DNA of 64,000 bases from Cognatishimia activa (GCF_017798205.1 NZ_CP060010.1:3038001-3102000); one strand, 5' to 3'. Shown: positions 27,431 to 36,080, numbered from the stretch's first letter. Notes: generated from the letters alone by a model not told the origin. Made by a program: numbers and translations.

Positions 27431-28040
27431 ACGCGGCTATCATCACGGCAACCTGCGCCAAGCGCTGGTTGAGGCGGCCTTGCAGCTGATCGAGGCCAAG
27501 GGCCCGACCGGTTTCACCCTCTCAGAAGCCGCGAAAACCGCGGGTGTAACCCCGGCTGCGGTCTATCGGCACTTCGAAGGACGCGACGATCTAATCGCAG
27601 AGGCGGCCCGCCAAGGCTATGAAATCTTTGCGGATTTGATGCAATACGCCTACGACAAGGGCCAGCCCTCGGCGCTCTCGTCTTTTGAAGCGACAGGCCG
27701 CGCTTATCTGGCCTTCGCCCGTCGCTATCCCGGCCACTACATCGCGATGTTTGAAAGCGGGATTTCAGTTAACCGGACGCCGGAACTCGCAGCGGTGGCG
27801 CAGCGCGCACGCGGCGTGATGGAAAAAGCCGCTGCCGATCTCTCCGAACACATCCCACCAGAAAAGCGCCCGCCCCCCAGCATGTTCTCTGCACACGTAT
27901 GGGCCATGAGCCACGGCGTTGTGGAGCTTTTTGCACGGAACTCGCCCGGCACCCAAAGCCCATTTGCTCCCGAAGATCTGCTTGAATCAGGCATCGGCGT
28001 CTATCTGCGTGGCCTGGGGCTGATAAAACCCGACACCTAG
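27423..28040 (+). CDS. TetR/AcrR family regulator
   Basis: 205 residues with an N-terminal helix-turn-helix ([22 protein letters not shown], roughly 27-48) and a ligand-binding C-terminal domain. The ATG at 27423 lies inside the last codons of ppk2, so the pair is translationally coupled and the regulator may respond to polyphosphate/nucleotide state or act on its own operon. Target unknown. Confidence 0.88.
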   Translation: MPKRGYHHGNLRQALVEAALQLIEAKGPTGFTLSEAAKTAGVTPAAVYRHFEGRDDLIAEAARQGYEIFADLMQYAYDKGQPSALSSFEATGRAYLAFARRYPGHYIAMFESGISVNRTPELAAVAQRARGVMEKAAADLSEHIPPEKRPPPSMFSAHVWAMSHGVVELFARNSPGTQSPFAPEDLLESGIGVYLRGLGLIKPDT

Positions 28041-28041
28041 A

Positions 28042-28088
28042 CTTTCTCTTGCTGAAAATATCCTGGGGGTCTGGGGGCAAGCCCCCAG
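28042..28088. repeat. dispersed intergenic repeat, copy 3, with hairpin
   Basis: CTTTCTCTTGCTGAAAATAT starts one base after the tetR stop and is the exact reverse complement of the copy at 12849-12868. It is followed by GGGGGTCT and the hairpin CTGGGGGC-AA-GCCCCCAG (28071-28088). The order stop codon, element, hairpin is the same as at lipA. Confidence 0.7.
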
Positions 28089-28111
28089 CCAAATCATCCA
28101 TCACCCAAAAC

Positions 28112-28136
28112 AAAAAGGGCCGCCCGAAGGCAGCCC
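28112..28136 (-). terminator. Rho-independent terminator after rpsI
   Basis: On the minus strand GGGCTGCC-TTCG-GGCGGCCC (one G-U pair) is followed by TTTTTG. It ends the rplM-rpsI transcript, 26 bases after the rpsI stop. Confidence 0.88.
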
Positions 28137-28161
28137 TTTCCGAAAACATAGACCCAGGCGA

Positions 28162-28647
28162 TTAACGCTTGGAGAACTGGAAGGAACGACGCGCTTTACG
28201 CTTACCGAACTTCTTACGTTCAACAACACGCGAGTCACGTGTCAGGAAGCCAGCGGCTTTCAGAGCGCCACGCAGGGATGGTTCATAAAGCTGCAGAGCT
28301 TTAGAGATACCGTGCTTCACCGCACCCGCTTGGCCGGACAGACCGCCGCCCTTAACGGTTGCGTAAACGTCAAACTCGCCTTCAACGCCAGCAACAGTGA
28401 ACGGCTGAGCCAGGATCATCTGCAGCACAGGGCGTGCGAAGTATTCGTTCATTGGCTTGCCGTTGACTTCGACCTTGCCGGAACCTGGTTTGATCCAAAC
28501 GCGGGCAACCGCATCTTTACGTTTGCCGGTCGCATAGGAACGGCCCAGCTCGTCACGAACAGGCTCACGTGGGGCCAGCTCGACCACAGCAGCCTCTTCG
28601 CCGGCTACGGCGTTCAGCTCTTCGAGGGAATTCACTTGATCAGTCAT
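28162..28647 (-). CDS. rpsI: 30S ribosomal protein S9
   Basis: 161 residues. An N-terminal extension of about 35 residues, common in alphaproteobacteria, precedes the conserved core starting [14 protein letters not shown]; the C terminus is FQFSKR, which reaches the ribosomal P site. Second gene of the rplM-rpsI operon, two bases after the rplM stop. Confidence 0.97.
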   Translation of the reverse strand: MTDQVNSLEELNAVAGEEAAVVELAPREPVRDELGRSYATGKRKDAVARVWIKPGSGKVEVNGKPMNEYFARPVLQMILAQPFTVAGVEGEFDVYATVKGGGLSGQAGAVKHGISKALQLYEPSLRGALKAAGFLTRDSRVVERKKFGKRKARRSFQFSKR

Positions 28648-28649
28648 GA

Positions 28650-29111
28650 TTAGCTCCGGGTGTTCTTGGAGTTCATGGATTTCACATCCAGCACTTCTGG
28701 CGATTGCGCCTCATGTGGGTGCTCGGAGCCAGCATAGACACGCAGGTTGGTCATGATCTGGCGGGACAGACGGTTGCCCGGCAGCATGCGCTTTACCGCT
28801 GCGGTCACAACGCGCTCTGGGTACTTGCCTTCCAGCAGCTCGCCTGCAGTACGGGACTTGATGCCGCCTGGGTGGCCAGTGTGCCAGTAATAGTTCTTGT
28901 CCGTGCGTTTCTTGCCGGTCATCTGAACTTTTTCAGCGTTGATGATGATGACGTTGTCGCCGCAATCCATATGCGGAGTGAAAGACGCCTTGTGCTTGCC
29001 GCGCAGGCGCATAGCAACGATCGACGCCAAACGGCCCAGCACCACGCCCTCGGCGTCGATGATGATCCACTTCTTGTCGATGTCTGCTGGAGTAGCAGAG
29101 AAGGTTTTCAT
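28650..29111 (-). CDS. rplM: 50S ribosomal protein L13
   Basis: 153 residues with the family motifs [29 protein letters not shown] and the [10 protein letters not shown] stretch. First gene of the L13-S9 operon. The 159-bp gap upstream holds its promoter but no other gene that I can see. Confidence 0.97.
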   Translation of the reverse strand: MKTFSATPADIDKKWIIIDAEGVVLGRLASIVAMRLRGKHKASFTPHMDCGDNVIIINAEKVQMTGKKRTDKNYYWHTGHPGGIKSRTAGELLEGKYPERVVTAAVKRMLPGNRLSRQIMTNLRVYAGSEHPHEAQSPEVLDVKSMNSKNTRS

Positions 29112-29270
29112 GTGGTTCTACCTGATATTTGGTAGCAGCGCCGAACGAGTCCGACGCGCTTGTTAAGCGATGGGCGGGTTATAAAGGGTGGAAATGCACA
29201 GTCAAGCGCACAAGGTGCGAAATATGCACACGATTTCAAGGTGTTACAAAATAGGTATTATTTTACCCCA

Positions 29271-30665
29271 TCAGACATCTACCGAATTGGGCGGATTTTC
29301 CAGCATTTCGGACATACGACGCAGCGCGCGTTCAAATTCAGCTTGGGGAATCTGTGGGTTTATCCCAATGCGCACGGCATTTGGTGCTTGCCCGTCCTGT
29401 AAGGCAAACTCATCCGCAGACTTGATCCCGATCTTTTCAGCGGCGCAGGCAGCCGTAAATGTCGACCCCCTCCAGCCCTGCGGCAAACGCAGCCAGATAA
29501 ACGGTACTTCTTTGCGCCAGCGGATGTCCCATTTGCCCAGAATATTGACGGCGATCTTCACCAGTTCTTCGGTTTTGGCAGAGGTCAGTCGCCGCAACCG
29601 TTCAGCCTCTCCTGACGTGAGCAATTCGGTACAGAGGTCCAAGATCGGCGTAGGGAGGCCGTAAAACGTGCTCTGCGCCACTTGCCGCGCAACCGAGGCC
29701 TTGCCCGTCGCGCAGGCCACATAGCCAAAGCGCACCGCTGCTGAAACCGATTTGGTCAGCGACGACACATACCACGCTCGCTCTGGTACAATCGCGCGAT
29801 AAGTCGGACGGTCAGTGCGACAAACACAATAGCAATCGTCCTCGATGATTTGCAGCTGATAACGCCGTGCGATCTCTGCGATCTCTTGGCGGCGCGTTTC
29901 CGACGCGCGAATGGTGGTGGGGCTATGGGTTTCCGCGACGGTCACAAGCGCCTGACCACCGTGCTGACGCAAGGCCTCTTCCAGCAAATCCGGGCGCATC
30001 CCGTCTTGATCCATTTTTACGCCCACAGCCTGCGCGCGCAAAAGTCGCGCCGCGTGGCGGATACCGGGGTAGCCAAGGTCTTCGGTCAGGATCACAGGGT
30101 TCGGGCCATAAAGGCAGGCCTGCAACGTCATTATGACGGAATGCTGCGCACCAAGCCCCAAGACGATATCATCCGCAGAGAGACGCCCAACCCGATCCGG
30201 GCCGATCCAATCGACCACCGCCTGCCGCGCGGCCAAATCGCTGTCAGGTGTCGGGCAGTCCACATAGTTCTGACCAATCTCTCCCCCCAACTGCCGCATG
30301 ATCTGCCGGATCGAAGCATCTTGCCCGACCTCAGGCACTTTGACGCCGCGCATATTGAGATCTGTGTCCTGATAAACCGAGACCAAGGACTCCTCGACCA
30401 CAGGCTCCGCGCGTTCGCCTTCGGACACAAAAGTGCCCCGCCCGACCGTTGTTTCCACGAGCCCCTCTTCGACCGCCATCTTATAGGCCCGCGCGACGGT
30501 GCCCGGCGTGATCCCGAGTTGCCAGGCCAATTCCCGCACTGGCGGCAGCTTGAACCCGACAGACAATTCCCCGGATCGCACCGCTGCGCGCAGGGATTGT
30601 ATTAGTACAATGTACTTAGATTCCGAAATATTCGCGAAATCAGGCGGCCAAATTGTATCAGTCAC
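29271..30665 (-). CDS. MocR-type GntR/aminotransferase regulator
   Basis: 464 residues: a GntR winged helix (about 15-80, including LAWQLGITPGTVARAYK) fused to a fold-type I aminotransferase domain with the PLP lysine in SSLTKSVSAAVRFGY. MocR regulators sense PLP or amino compounds and bind repeated sites near their own promoters. GTG start at 30665, with GAGGAG upstream. Divergent from a DUF1127 gene across an operator array in which one repeat overlaps its start codon. Target is probably the DUF1127 gene and itself. Confidence 0.88.
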   Translation of the reverse strand: MTDTIWPPDFANISESKYIVLIQSLRAAVRSGELSVGFKLPPVRELAWQLGITPGTVARAYKMAVEEGLVETTVGRGTFVSEGERAEPVVEESLVSVYQDTDLNMRGVKVPEVGQDASIRQIMRQLGGEIGQNYVDCPTPDSDLAARQAVVDWIGPDRVGRLSADDIVLGLGAQHSVIMTLQACLYGPNPVILTEDLGYPGIRHAARLLRAQAVGVKMDQDGMRPDLLEEALRQHGGQALVTVAETHSPTTIRASETRRQEIAEIARRYQLQIIEDDCYCVCRTDRPTYRAIVPERAWYVSSLTKSVSAAVRFGYVACATGKASVARQVAQSTFYGLPTPILDLCTELLTSGEAERLRRLTSAKTEELVKIAVNILGKWDIRWRKEVPFIWLRLPQGWRGSTFTAACAAEKIGIKSADEFALQDGQAPNAVRIGINPQIPQAEFERALRRMSEMLENPPNSVDV

Positions 30666-30740
30666 AATAATCTCCTCGGGTTATTGTCACCGTAATTGTA
30701 CAAATACAGCAATACAATCACCCAATTGTACCAATACAAT
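30596..30740. promoter_or_regulatory. MocR/DUF1127 operator array
   Basis: Four related sites: ATTGTATTAGTACAAT (30596-30611, inside the mocR N-terminal codons), ATTGTATCAGTCACAAT (30652-30668, over the mocR GTG), an ATTGTACAAATACAG...ATACAAT block (30695-30718) and ATTGTACCAATACAAT (30725-30740). Consensus ATTGTAYYARTACAAT is nearly palindromic; CAATACAAT also recurs directly. Probably the regulator's binding sites for autoregulation and DUF1127 control (inferred). Confidence 0.65.
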
Positions 30741-30773
30741 TTCTGGACCACCGACACAATAAAGGAGATCCCC

Positions 30774-31007
30774 ATGTCACGGACGTCCACACTGCAACTG
30801 ACGCAACTTACTCAAACCGCAGCGACCCAGCCTCTTCCGGTCTTTGCGCAATGGGCGATTGCCTTTGCAGCGACCGTGACGGTTTGGGATCGGCGTGTGC
30901 GCACCCGAAAGGCGCTGGCGCGGCTTGAGAACGCCGAGTTGCATGACATCGGCATCACGCCAGAGCAAGCCCGCGACGAAGTCAGAAAACGTTATTGGGA
31001 AGCGTGA
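30774..31007 (+). CDS. DUF1127 small protein
   Basis: 77 residues with an N-terminal extension (about 1-45) and a C-terminal DUF1127 domain: ALARLENAELHDIGITPEQA followed by a basic tail. DUF1127 proteins in alphaproteobacteria are arginine-rich small proteins linked to phosphate and carbon regulation and RNA turnover. RBS AAAGGAGATC is strong. Its divergent neighbour is a MocR regulator with shared operators, which probably controls it. Confidence 0.82.
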   Translation: MSRTSTLQLTQLTQTAATQPLPVFAQWAIAFAATVTVWDRRVRTRKALARLENAELHDIGITPEQARDEVRKRYWEA

Positions 31008-31012
31008 AACAC

Positions 31013-31039
31013 AAAGGGCCGGCACAGACCGGCCCTTTT
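31013..31039. terminator. bidirectional terminator
   Basis: AAAGGGCCGG-CACAGA-CCGGCCCTTTT: a 7-bp GC stem extended by A/T pairs, giving T-runs on both strands. It separates the converging DUF1127 and thioesterase genes. Confidence 0.88.
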
Positions 31040-31041
31040 CT

Positions 31042-31467
31042 TTAGGATTTCACTGGCGGGACAGAATAAGTCAACGAGGCCCGCGCGACCAAATCATCCG
31101 ACCCTTCAGAACGCAGACGCACATCTGTAACCGTCAACGCCTTGCCGTGTTTCAAAAGCTCGGCATGCGCAATCAGATCCTTGCCCGCCTCGGGCTTGCG
31201 CATGAAGTCGATAGAGCAACTGGTTGTCACCGCCAAAGCCTTACGTCCGACAACCGCCAAAGTCGCCACATAAGCCGACACATCCGCCAACCCGAACATC
31301 GCAGGCCCAGACACAGTCCCACCCGGGCGAATGTGACGATCATTCACCTTCAGCTTCATAACCGTATGTCGCCCATCCATTTCCATAATCTCAAACTGAG
31401 ACCAAACCTGAGGAAACACCTCGGCCAGATACTCTGACAGCTCTTCTTTGGAAATCACCGGGGTCAT
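31042..31467 (-). CDS. PaaI-family hotdog thioesterase
   Basis: 141 residues of the PaaI/hotdog thioesterase family: RPGGTVSGPAMFGLADVSAYVA holds the catalytic-helix region, and TTSCSIDFMRKP is the central strand. Probably hydrolyses an acyl-CoA, substrate unknown; no paa genes are nearby. The ATG at 31467 (GAGG seven bases upstream) is preferred to other in-frame starts at 31479 and 31521. Confidence 0.82.
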   Translation of the reverse strand: MTPVISKEELSEYLAEVFPQVWSQFEIMEMDGRHTVMKLKVNDRHIRPGGTVSGPAMFGLADVSAYVATLAVVGRKALAVTTSCSIDFMRKPEAGKDLIAHAELLKHGKALTVTDVRLRSEGSDDLVARASLTYSVPPVKS

Positions 31468-31740
31468 GTTGTGCCTCATACGTGTTTCACAATTCTTTTC
31501 GCCCCAAGGCCAGAGACTCAAGCGTCCAAATCCGTGACGTCACGGCAGAATTAAGGCGTGTTCGGCGTCATCGGGCCTTTTAGATAGGCGGAATTTCAGA
31601 GAATTGTTCGTTCTGGGACAATAAATTAGGGGCATCGCCAAGATTGGACACATTTCGGCACAAGTCGGCATATTCCTGCCCTAATTTCTGCAATTTCTCT
31701 GGAATCAGCCCGCGTTTTCTGGCATAAGATTTTCAGACGC

Positions 31741-31832
31741 TTCATTGGGTCGCTGAACGGTGGAAGGTCCCTCCAAGGTCAACTCTCTCTGACCTCGACA
31801 TTCCTGCCTCAGCGACCCAAATGTGTTTTAGC
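31741..31832 (+). ncRNA. candidate structured RNA upstream of trmFO
   Basis: In the 444-bp gene-free gap 31468-31911. A 12-bp perfect inverted repeat, TTGGGTCGCTGA (31745-31756) with TCAGCGACCCAA (31809-31820), encloses two hairpins: TGGA/TCCA (31761-31775) and AGGTCA/TGACCT around loop ACTCTCTC (31776-31795). This gives a compact three-way junction. A TAAGAT -10-like hexamer at 31725-31730 would start transcription just before it, and TGTTTT follows at 31823-31828. I do not recognise the family. It could be a small RNA, a trmFO leader element or a terminator. The rest of the gap shows nothing I can identify. Confidence 0.4.
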
Positions 31833-31911
31833 CCCCCGAAATCACGACCAAAACCGCATTGCGCTGGCGCATGCCCTTCCCTTTGCACCGCTTCTGGCCT
31901 ATCTGCGCCTC

Positions 31912-33255
31912 ATGACAGAGACATTGCATATCATCGGCGGCGGCATGGCCGGATCGGAAGCGGCCTGGCAGGCGGCGAATATGGGCGTCAACGTGGTGAT
32001 CCACGAGATGCGCCCCAAGGTCGAGACCTTTGCCCATCGCACTGGACATCTGGCCGAGATGGTGTGCTCAAACTCTTTCCGCTCCGATGACGACGAACAA
32101 AACGCGGTTGGCCTTTTGCACTGGGAAATGCGCGCGGCCAACGGGCTGATCATGGCCATGGCCGACAAACATCGCCTGCCTGCGGGCGGAGCTTTGGCGG
32201 TAGACCGGGATCCTTTTGCGGAAAGTGTAACGGAGGCGCTGACCGCGCATCCTAATATTTCGGTGGAATACGGTGAAATCACCGAGCTGCCCCAAGACGG
32301 CCATTGGATCATCGCAACGGGCCCTCTGACGTCAGCCGGTCTTGGCGCCGCCATTCAGGCCGAAACCGGCGCCGATGCTTTGGCGTTCTTTGATGCCATC
32401 GCCCCGATTGTCTATGCTGAGAGCATCAATATGGACGTCGCCTGGTTGCAGTCTCGATATGACAAGGGCGATACCGAAGAAGAACGCAAGGCCTACCTCA
32501 ACTGCCCGATGACATATGAGCAGTACGAGGCCTTCATCGACGCGCTTGAGACGGCTGACAAAACCGAATTCCACGAAGGCGAAACTGCTGGATACTTTGA
32601 CGGTTGTCTGCCGATCGAAGTCATGGCCGAGCGCGGCCGCGAGACTTTGCGTTTTGGCCCGATGAAGCCAGTGGGCCTTACGAACGCGCATGATCCCGAC
32701 AACAAACCCTACGCCGTGGTTCAACTTCGTCGTGATAACGCTTTGGGAACGCTCTATAATATCGTGGGTTTCCAAACCAAAATGAAATACGGCGCGCAGA
32801 CCGAAGTACTGCGCATGATCCCCGGCCTTGAGGACGCGAGCTTTGCGCGTCTGGGTGGCATTCACCGCAATACCTTCATCAATTCGCCGACGCTTTTGGA
32901 CAATCAAATGCGGCTTAAAAGCAAACCGCATATCCGCTTTGCAGGCCAAATCACAGGCGTCGAAGGCTATGTGGAAAGCGCTGCCATGGGGCTTTTGGCG
33001 GGCCGTTTGGCGGCAGCAGAGATCCTTGGCAAACCGATGGAAACCGCGCCTGCGAACTCCGCCATGGGTGCTCTGGTCCATCACATCACCGGCGGGGCTG
33101 AGGCGAAGACCTTCCAGCCGATGAATGTGAACTTTGGTCTGTTCCATCCGGTCGAGGGCCTCAAAGGCGGACGTCGCGGGCGCAAAGACCGCTATAAGGC
33201 CTATACGGATCGCGCAAAAATCGACTGGCAAGACTGGCTGAACGCGCAATCCTGA
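31912..33255 (+). CDS. trmFO: TrmFO folate-dependent tRNA methyltransferase
   Basis: FAD- and methylenetetrahydrofolate-dependent enzyme that makes m5U54 in the tRNA T-loop. 447 residues: FAD motif [13 protein letters not shown] at the N terminus, then HEMRP and CSNSFRSDD, and [19 protein letters not shown] near the C terminus, all typical. Preceded by a possible RNA element and followed by a methyltransferase gene after 67 bp. Confidence 0.95.
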   Translation: MTETLHIIGGGMAGSEAAWQAANMGVNVVIHEMRPKVETFAHRTGHLAEMVCSNSFRSDDDEQNAVGLLHWEMRAANGLIMAMADKHRLPAGGALAVDRDPFAESVTEALTAHPNISVEYGEITELPQDGHWIIATGPLTSAGLGAAIQAETGADALAFFDAIAPIVYAESINMDVAWLQSRYDKGDTEEERKAYLNCPMTYEQYEAFIDALETADKTEFHEGETAGYFDGCLPIEVMAERGRETLRFGPMKPVGLTNAHDPDNKPYAVVQLRRDNALGTLYNIVGFQTKMKYGAQTEVLRMIPGLEDASFARLGGIHRNTFINSPTLLDNQMRLKSKPHIRFAGQITGVEGYVESAAMGLLAGRLAAAEILGKPMETAPANSAMGALVHHITGGAEAKTFQPMNVNFGLFHPVEGLKGGRRGRKDRYKAYTDRAKIDWQDWLNAQS

Positions 33256-33322
33256 TGCGCTCTTTCGCGTAGCCGACCAAGAAATCATAGACGTAAGCGC
33301 TTTCACGCGCTTTACTTACGCT

Positions 33323-33934
33323 ATGACAAAGAAGTTTTTGGACTCCGTTTACAATCTGGACACCGCCAGCGACGTCGAAGAATTCTATGACGACTGGGCG
33401 TCCACCTATGACGCCGAAGTCACCGACAACGGCTATCTCACCCCATCCCGCTGTGCGGATGCGCTTTGGCAGTTCTTGCCCAACCCAGAGACCAAGATTC
33501 TGGACGTTGGCTGTGGCACCGGCCTCTCTGGCGAGGCTTTGGCCAAAGTCGGCTACACCAACATTGACGGCATCGACCCCTCGGCCGAGATGCTTGCCAT
33601 CGCCAAACGCAAGGGTGTCTACAAGACGGCCATTCATATGCAGGGCGAAGAGATGGACATCGAGCCCGGCAGCTATGAGGTCATCGCCTGCATCGGTGTC
33701 ATCGGCGTCGGCGCCGCGCCCGTGTCCTTGTTGGACACAGTAGTGGATCTTTTGCCCTCGGGCGGGAAACTCGTGCTGTCCTATAACGACAAAGCCATCA
33801 AAGAACGTATTTACGAAGCCCGTCTGAACGATTATCTCGACGGCGGTAGCGCGCGGCTCTTGTTCCGAGAGTTGGGCGACCACCTGCCCGGCAAGGGCAT
33901 GACCTCTTATGTCTATGTCGTTGAGAAAGTTTGA
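33323..33934 (+). CDS. class I SAM-dependent methyltransferase
   Basis: 203 residues with the SAM-binding motif ILDVGCGTGLSGEAL near residue 59 and an acidic loop DGIDPSAEML. It resembles small-molecule methyltransferases (Methyltransf_11/25 type); substrate unknown. Its stop overlaps the TTG start of gluQ (TTGA), so the pair is translationally coupled. Confidence 0.85.
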   Translation: MTKKFLDSVYNLDTASDVEEFYDDWASTYDAEVTDNGYLTPSRCADALWQFLPNPETKILDVGCGTGLSGEALAKVGYTNIDGIDPSAEMLAIAKRKGVYKTAIHMQGEEMDIEPGSYEVIACIGVIGVGAAPVSLLDTVVDLLPSGGKLVLSYNDKAIKERIYEARLNDYLDGGSARLLFRELGDHLPGKGMTSYVYVVEKV

Positions 33935-34779
33935 CTTTTAGAACGCGATTTGCGCCTTCCCCGACTGGTCCTTTGCATCTGGGACACGCCTATTCCGCCT
34001 TGATCGCGGCCCAAGAAGCGCGCGTACATGGTGGAGAGTTGCTGTTGCGGATCGAGGATATCGATCAATCCCGCAGCCGGACGCATTGGGAAGATCAGAT
34101 CTATGATGACCTCGCGTGGTTGGGCCTATCTTGGCCCCGCCCCGTAATGCGTCAATCGGAACGCACGAAGGCCTATGCACGCGCGGTTGCTAAGTTAACC
34201 GAAGCGGATTTGACCTATCCCTGCATTTGCCGCCGCGCGGATATTGAGGCGGCAGCCGGTGCGCCTCAGGAAGGTGTGCCGCAGTTTGGCCCTGACGGGC
34301 GGATCTACCCAGGGACCTGTCGTGCGCGCGCGTTTCCAGAGCCTCAGGATCACGCAATCCGCCTGAATATGGCGAAGGCTGTTGAAGGCCTGACAGAGCT
34401 AAGCTTTGTCGAACAGGGCGCGCTCTTTGCTGGCGCGCATCGCTTGGAGGCCGCTCAGCTTGTCGAGACCGTCGGGGATATCATCCTTGTGCGCAAAGGC
34501 ATGGCCGCCAGCTATCATCTTGCGGTGGTCGTGGATGACGCAGATCAGGGCATTACCCAGGTCACGCGCGGCGCGGACCTTTGGGAAGCCACCCAAATTC
34601 ACGTTCTATTACAGAAGCTTCTGGGCCTTTCTACACCCGACTACCATCACCACGACCTGATCCGCGACGATGCCGGAAAGCGGCTCGCCAAACGAGACGA
34701 CGCCCGCGCCATAGCCACCTATCGCGCCGACGGCGCAACGCCAGAAGATGTCATCGAAATGGTCGGTCTGACACCCTAG
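33931..34779 (+). CDS. gluQ: glutamyl-Q tRNA(Asp) synthetase
   Basis: Activates glutamate and attaches it to queuosine in tRNA(Asp). 282 residues resembling a truncated GluRS: HIGH-like GPLHLGHAYSA at the N terminus, KRLAKRDD in place of KMSKS, a zinc-site CICRRAD...GTCRARAF, and no anticodon-binding domain. It begins with TTG at 33931; the product MTFRTRFAPSPTG matches the family start. Its TAG stop shares bases with the stop of the converging hisI. Confidence 0.93.
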   Translation: MTFRTRFAPSPTGPLHLGHAYSALIAAQEARVHGGELLLRIEDIDQSRSRTHWEDQIYDDLAWLGLSWPRPVMRQSERTKAYARAVAKLTEADLTYPCICRRADIEAAAGAPQEGVPQFGPDGRIYPGTCRARAFPEPQDHAIRLNMAKAVEGLTELSFVEQGALFAGAHRLEAAQLVETVGDIILVRKGMAASYHLAVVVDDADQGITQVTRGADLWEATQIHVLLQKLLGLSTPDYHHHDLIRDDAGKRLAKRDDARAIATYRADGATPEDVIEMVGLTP

Positions 34780-35150
34780 TGGTCGTCGCAGTCATGCATT
34801 GGCTTCATAAGCTCAATCTCTTCGCCGTCCCGAACCGCTGTGTAAAAACAACTGCGTCGCATGGTGTGACAGGCCGCCCCAGTCTGGTTAATCAGCACAA
34901 GGATACAATCCTGATCGCAGTCATAGCGGAAATCGACCAATTCCTGCGTATGCCCGCTTGTCTCGCCCTTGATCCAAAACGACTGCCGTGACCTAGACCA
35001 ATAGGTCACCCGCCCCGTTTCCAGCGTCCGCTTGACGGATTCCTCATTCATCCACGCCATCATCAAGACCTCATGGCTGGTGGCATCCTGCGCAATCGCA
35101 GGGATCAGGCCATTTGCGTCGTACTTCAGCGTTTTCGGGTCGAAAGCCAT
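34776..35150 (-). CDS. hisI: phosphoribosyl-AMP cyclohydrolase
   Basis: Third step of histidine synthesis: opens the adenine ring of PR-AMP. 124 residues. Zinc and magnesium ligands are in DFRYDCDQDC and ACHTMRRSCFY, and TYWSRSRQSFWIKGE is the family signature. Stand-alone HisI without HisE fusion, as in other alphaproteobacteria. Confidence 0.96.
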   Translation of the reverse strand: MAFDPKTLKYDANGLIPAIAQDATSHEVLMMAWMNEESVKRTLETGRVTYWSRSRQSFWIKGETSGHTQELVDFRYDCDQDCILVLINQTGAACHTMRRSCFYTAVRDGEEIELMKPMHDCDDH

Positions 35151-35216
35151 GAGGCGCCTCTTTGCATTTGGGTGTAGGAACTCTATCTAAGACTGGCGGC
35201 GAAAAGGAAAGACCTG

Positions 35217-35669
35217 ATGTCTGGCGATACCGATCTGATCAAACTCTATTCTGGGCGCATTCTAGCGCTGGCCGCCGACATGCCGCGCACGGAGCGTTTG
35301 GCGGATCCGCATGCGACGGTCAAGAAACGCTCGCCGCTCTGTGGGTCAACAATAACCGTCGATGTGATCCTGCAAGACGATAAAATTTCCGAATATGGTC
35401 AGGATGTTAAGGCCTGCGCTTTGGGTCAAGCAGCGGCCTCAGTGGTGGGCGCGCATGTGGTGGGCCTGTCTCGCGCCGAGATCGAAACCGCGCGTGACGC
35501 TTTGAAAGACATGCTGAAAAACGACGGCCCCGCCCCCGCGGCCCCTTTCGAAGACCTCGAAGTGCTGCGCCCGGCCCGCGACTATAAAAACCGCCACGCG
35601 TCGATCATGCTCGCCCTTGAAGCCACGCTCGAAGCCATCGATCAGGCTGAGCAATCCGCCTGCGCCTGA
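35217..35669 (+). CDS. NifU/IscU-like scaffold with two of three cysteines
   Basis: 150 residues of the NifU N-terminal/IscU fold. Cys42 (PLCGSTI) and Cys67 (KACALGQ) match two ligands of the Fe-S scaffold. The third, expected near RH-C in IscU, is Ala here (YKNRHASIMLALEA). A role in Fe-S cluster handling is possible but cannot be assumed. RBS AAAGGAAAG precedes the ATG. The suf/isc operon is not adjacent. Confidence 0.82.
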   Translation: MSGDTDLIKLYSGRILALAADMPRTERLADPHATVKKRSPLCGSTITVDVILQDDKISEYGQDVKACALGQAAASVVGAHVVGLSRAEIETARDALKDMLKNDGPAPAAPFEDLEVLRPARDYKNRHASIMLALEATLEAIDQAEQSACA

Positions 35670-35690
35670 CCGCAATCTTCACAGCAAGAC

Positions 35691-35728
35691 AAAAAAAATC
35701 GCCGCACGTCTCGGGGAAGACGGCGGCG
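35691..35728 (-). terminator. strong minus-strand terminator downstream of the 40-aa gene
   Basis: On the minus strand an 11-bp GC-rich stem (35700-35728, one bulged A, six-base loop) is followed by eight T. Being on the minus strand it cannot serve the NifU-like gene; it ends transcription coming from the small membrane-peptide gene, leaving a 3' UTR of roughly 150 bases. That UTR includes a hairpin GAAAC-GTC-GTTTC. Confidence 0.9.
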
Positions 35729-35877
35729 AAAGTCGCGTGTTCTCTGCAATGGAAACGACGTTTCAGACGGGCTGATGTGAGGCAAACCCAAAGACTTTCA
35801 GGCAGTGACAGTCAATGCGCAGCAAGCGGGGACAGGCTACGCGGAAACATCAAAATGAGAACCGCAGGCAGATAAAA

Positions 35878-36000
35878 TTAAACAAAACCGGGAACGTGCA
35901 GAGCCACGAGCATCATCACGACAAGAGACGCGGCACCAACTGCGTCTTGCAGCAGCGTGGACTGGGAATTTTGGATCGCGGACTTGATTTGACGAAGCAT
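35878..36000 (-). CDS. 40-residue membrane peptide under LexA-type boxes
   Basis: 40 codons, ATG at 36000, TAA at 35878, with RBS GCAGGAGAG six bases before the ATG. Residues 1-19 are polar with Arg3 and Lys6; residues 20-39 (AVGAASLVVMMLVALHVPGF) form one hydrophobic helix. Upstream are two GTTC-N7-GTTC-type boxes, and downstream a strong terminator. Small, SOS-controlled, single-helix proteins in other bacteria include Caulobacter SidA (division inhibitor) and E. coli TisB (toxin). Homology to these is not evident; an SOS role is inferred from the boxes. It lies just after recG. Confidence 0.72.
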   Translation of the reverse strand: MLRQIKSAIQNSQSTLLQDAVGAASLVVMMLVALHVPGFV

Positions 36001-36027
36001 CGGGCTCTCCTGCACTCAGAATTATTT

Positions 36028-36080
36028 GTTGCTCATTTGTTCTCATTTTTAGCGAGTCGTGTAAAGAACTAAATAAGAAC
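36028..36080 (-). promoter_or_regulatory. LexA (SOS) boxes controlling the small peptide
   Basis: GAACTAAATAAGAAC (36066-36080) is an exact GTTC-N7-GTTC alphaproteobacterial LexA site. GTTGCTCATTTGTTC (36028-36042) is a one-mismatch version. A third GAAC at 36087-36090 is spaced by six bases. AATAAT (minus strand, 36021-36026) just downstream of the second box may be the -10. The sites are 28-80 bp upstream of the start codon. Confidence 0.65.

Noticed and set aside
31745-31820. A tRNA gene in the 76-base folded segment
   Set aside because: The continuous 12-bp outer stem, lack of a T-loop GTTCRA sequence and lack of an anticodon arm exclude a normal tRNA.
35815-36072. 85-codon plus-strand frame across the SOS peptide region
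   Set aside because: No RBS and a low-complexity basic product; it is antisense to the better supported 40-codon gene and crosses its promoter.
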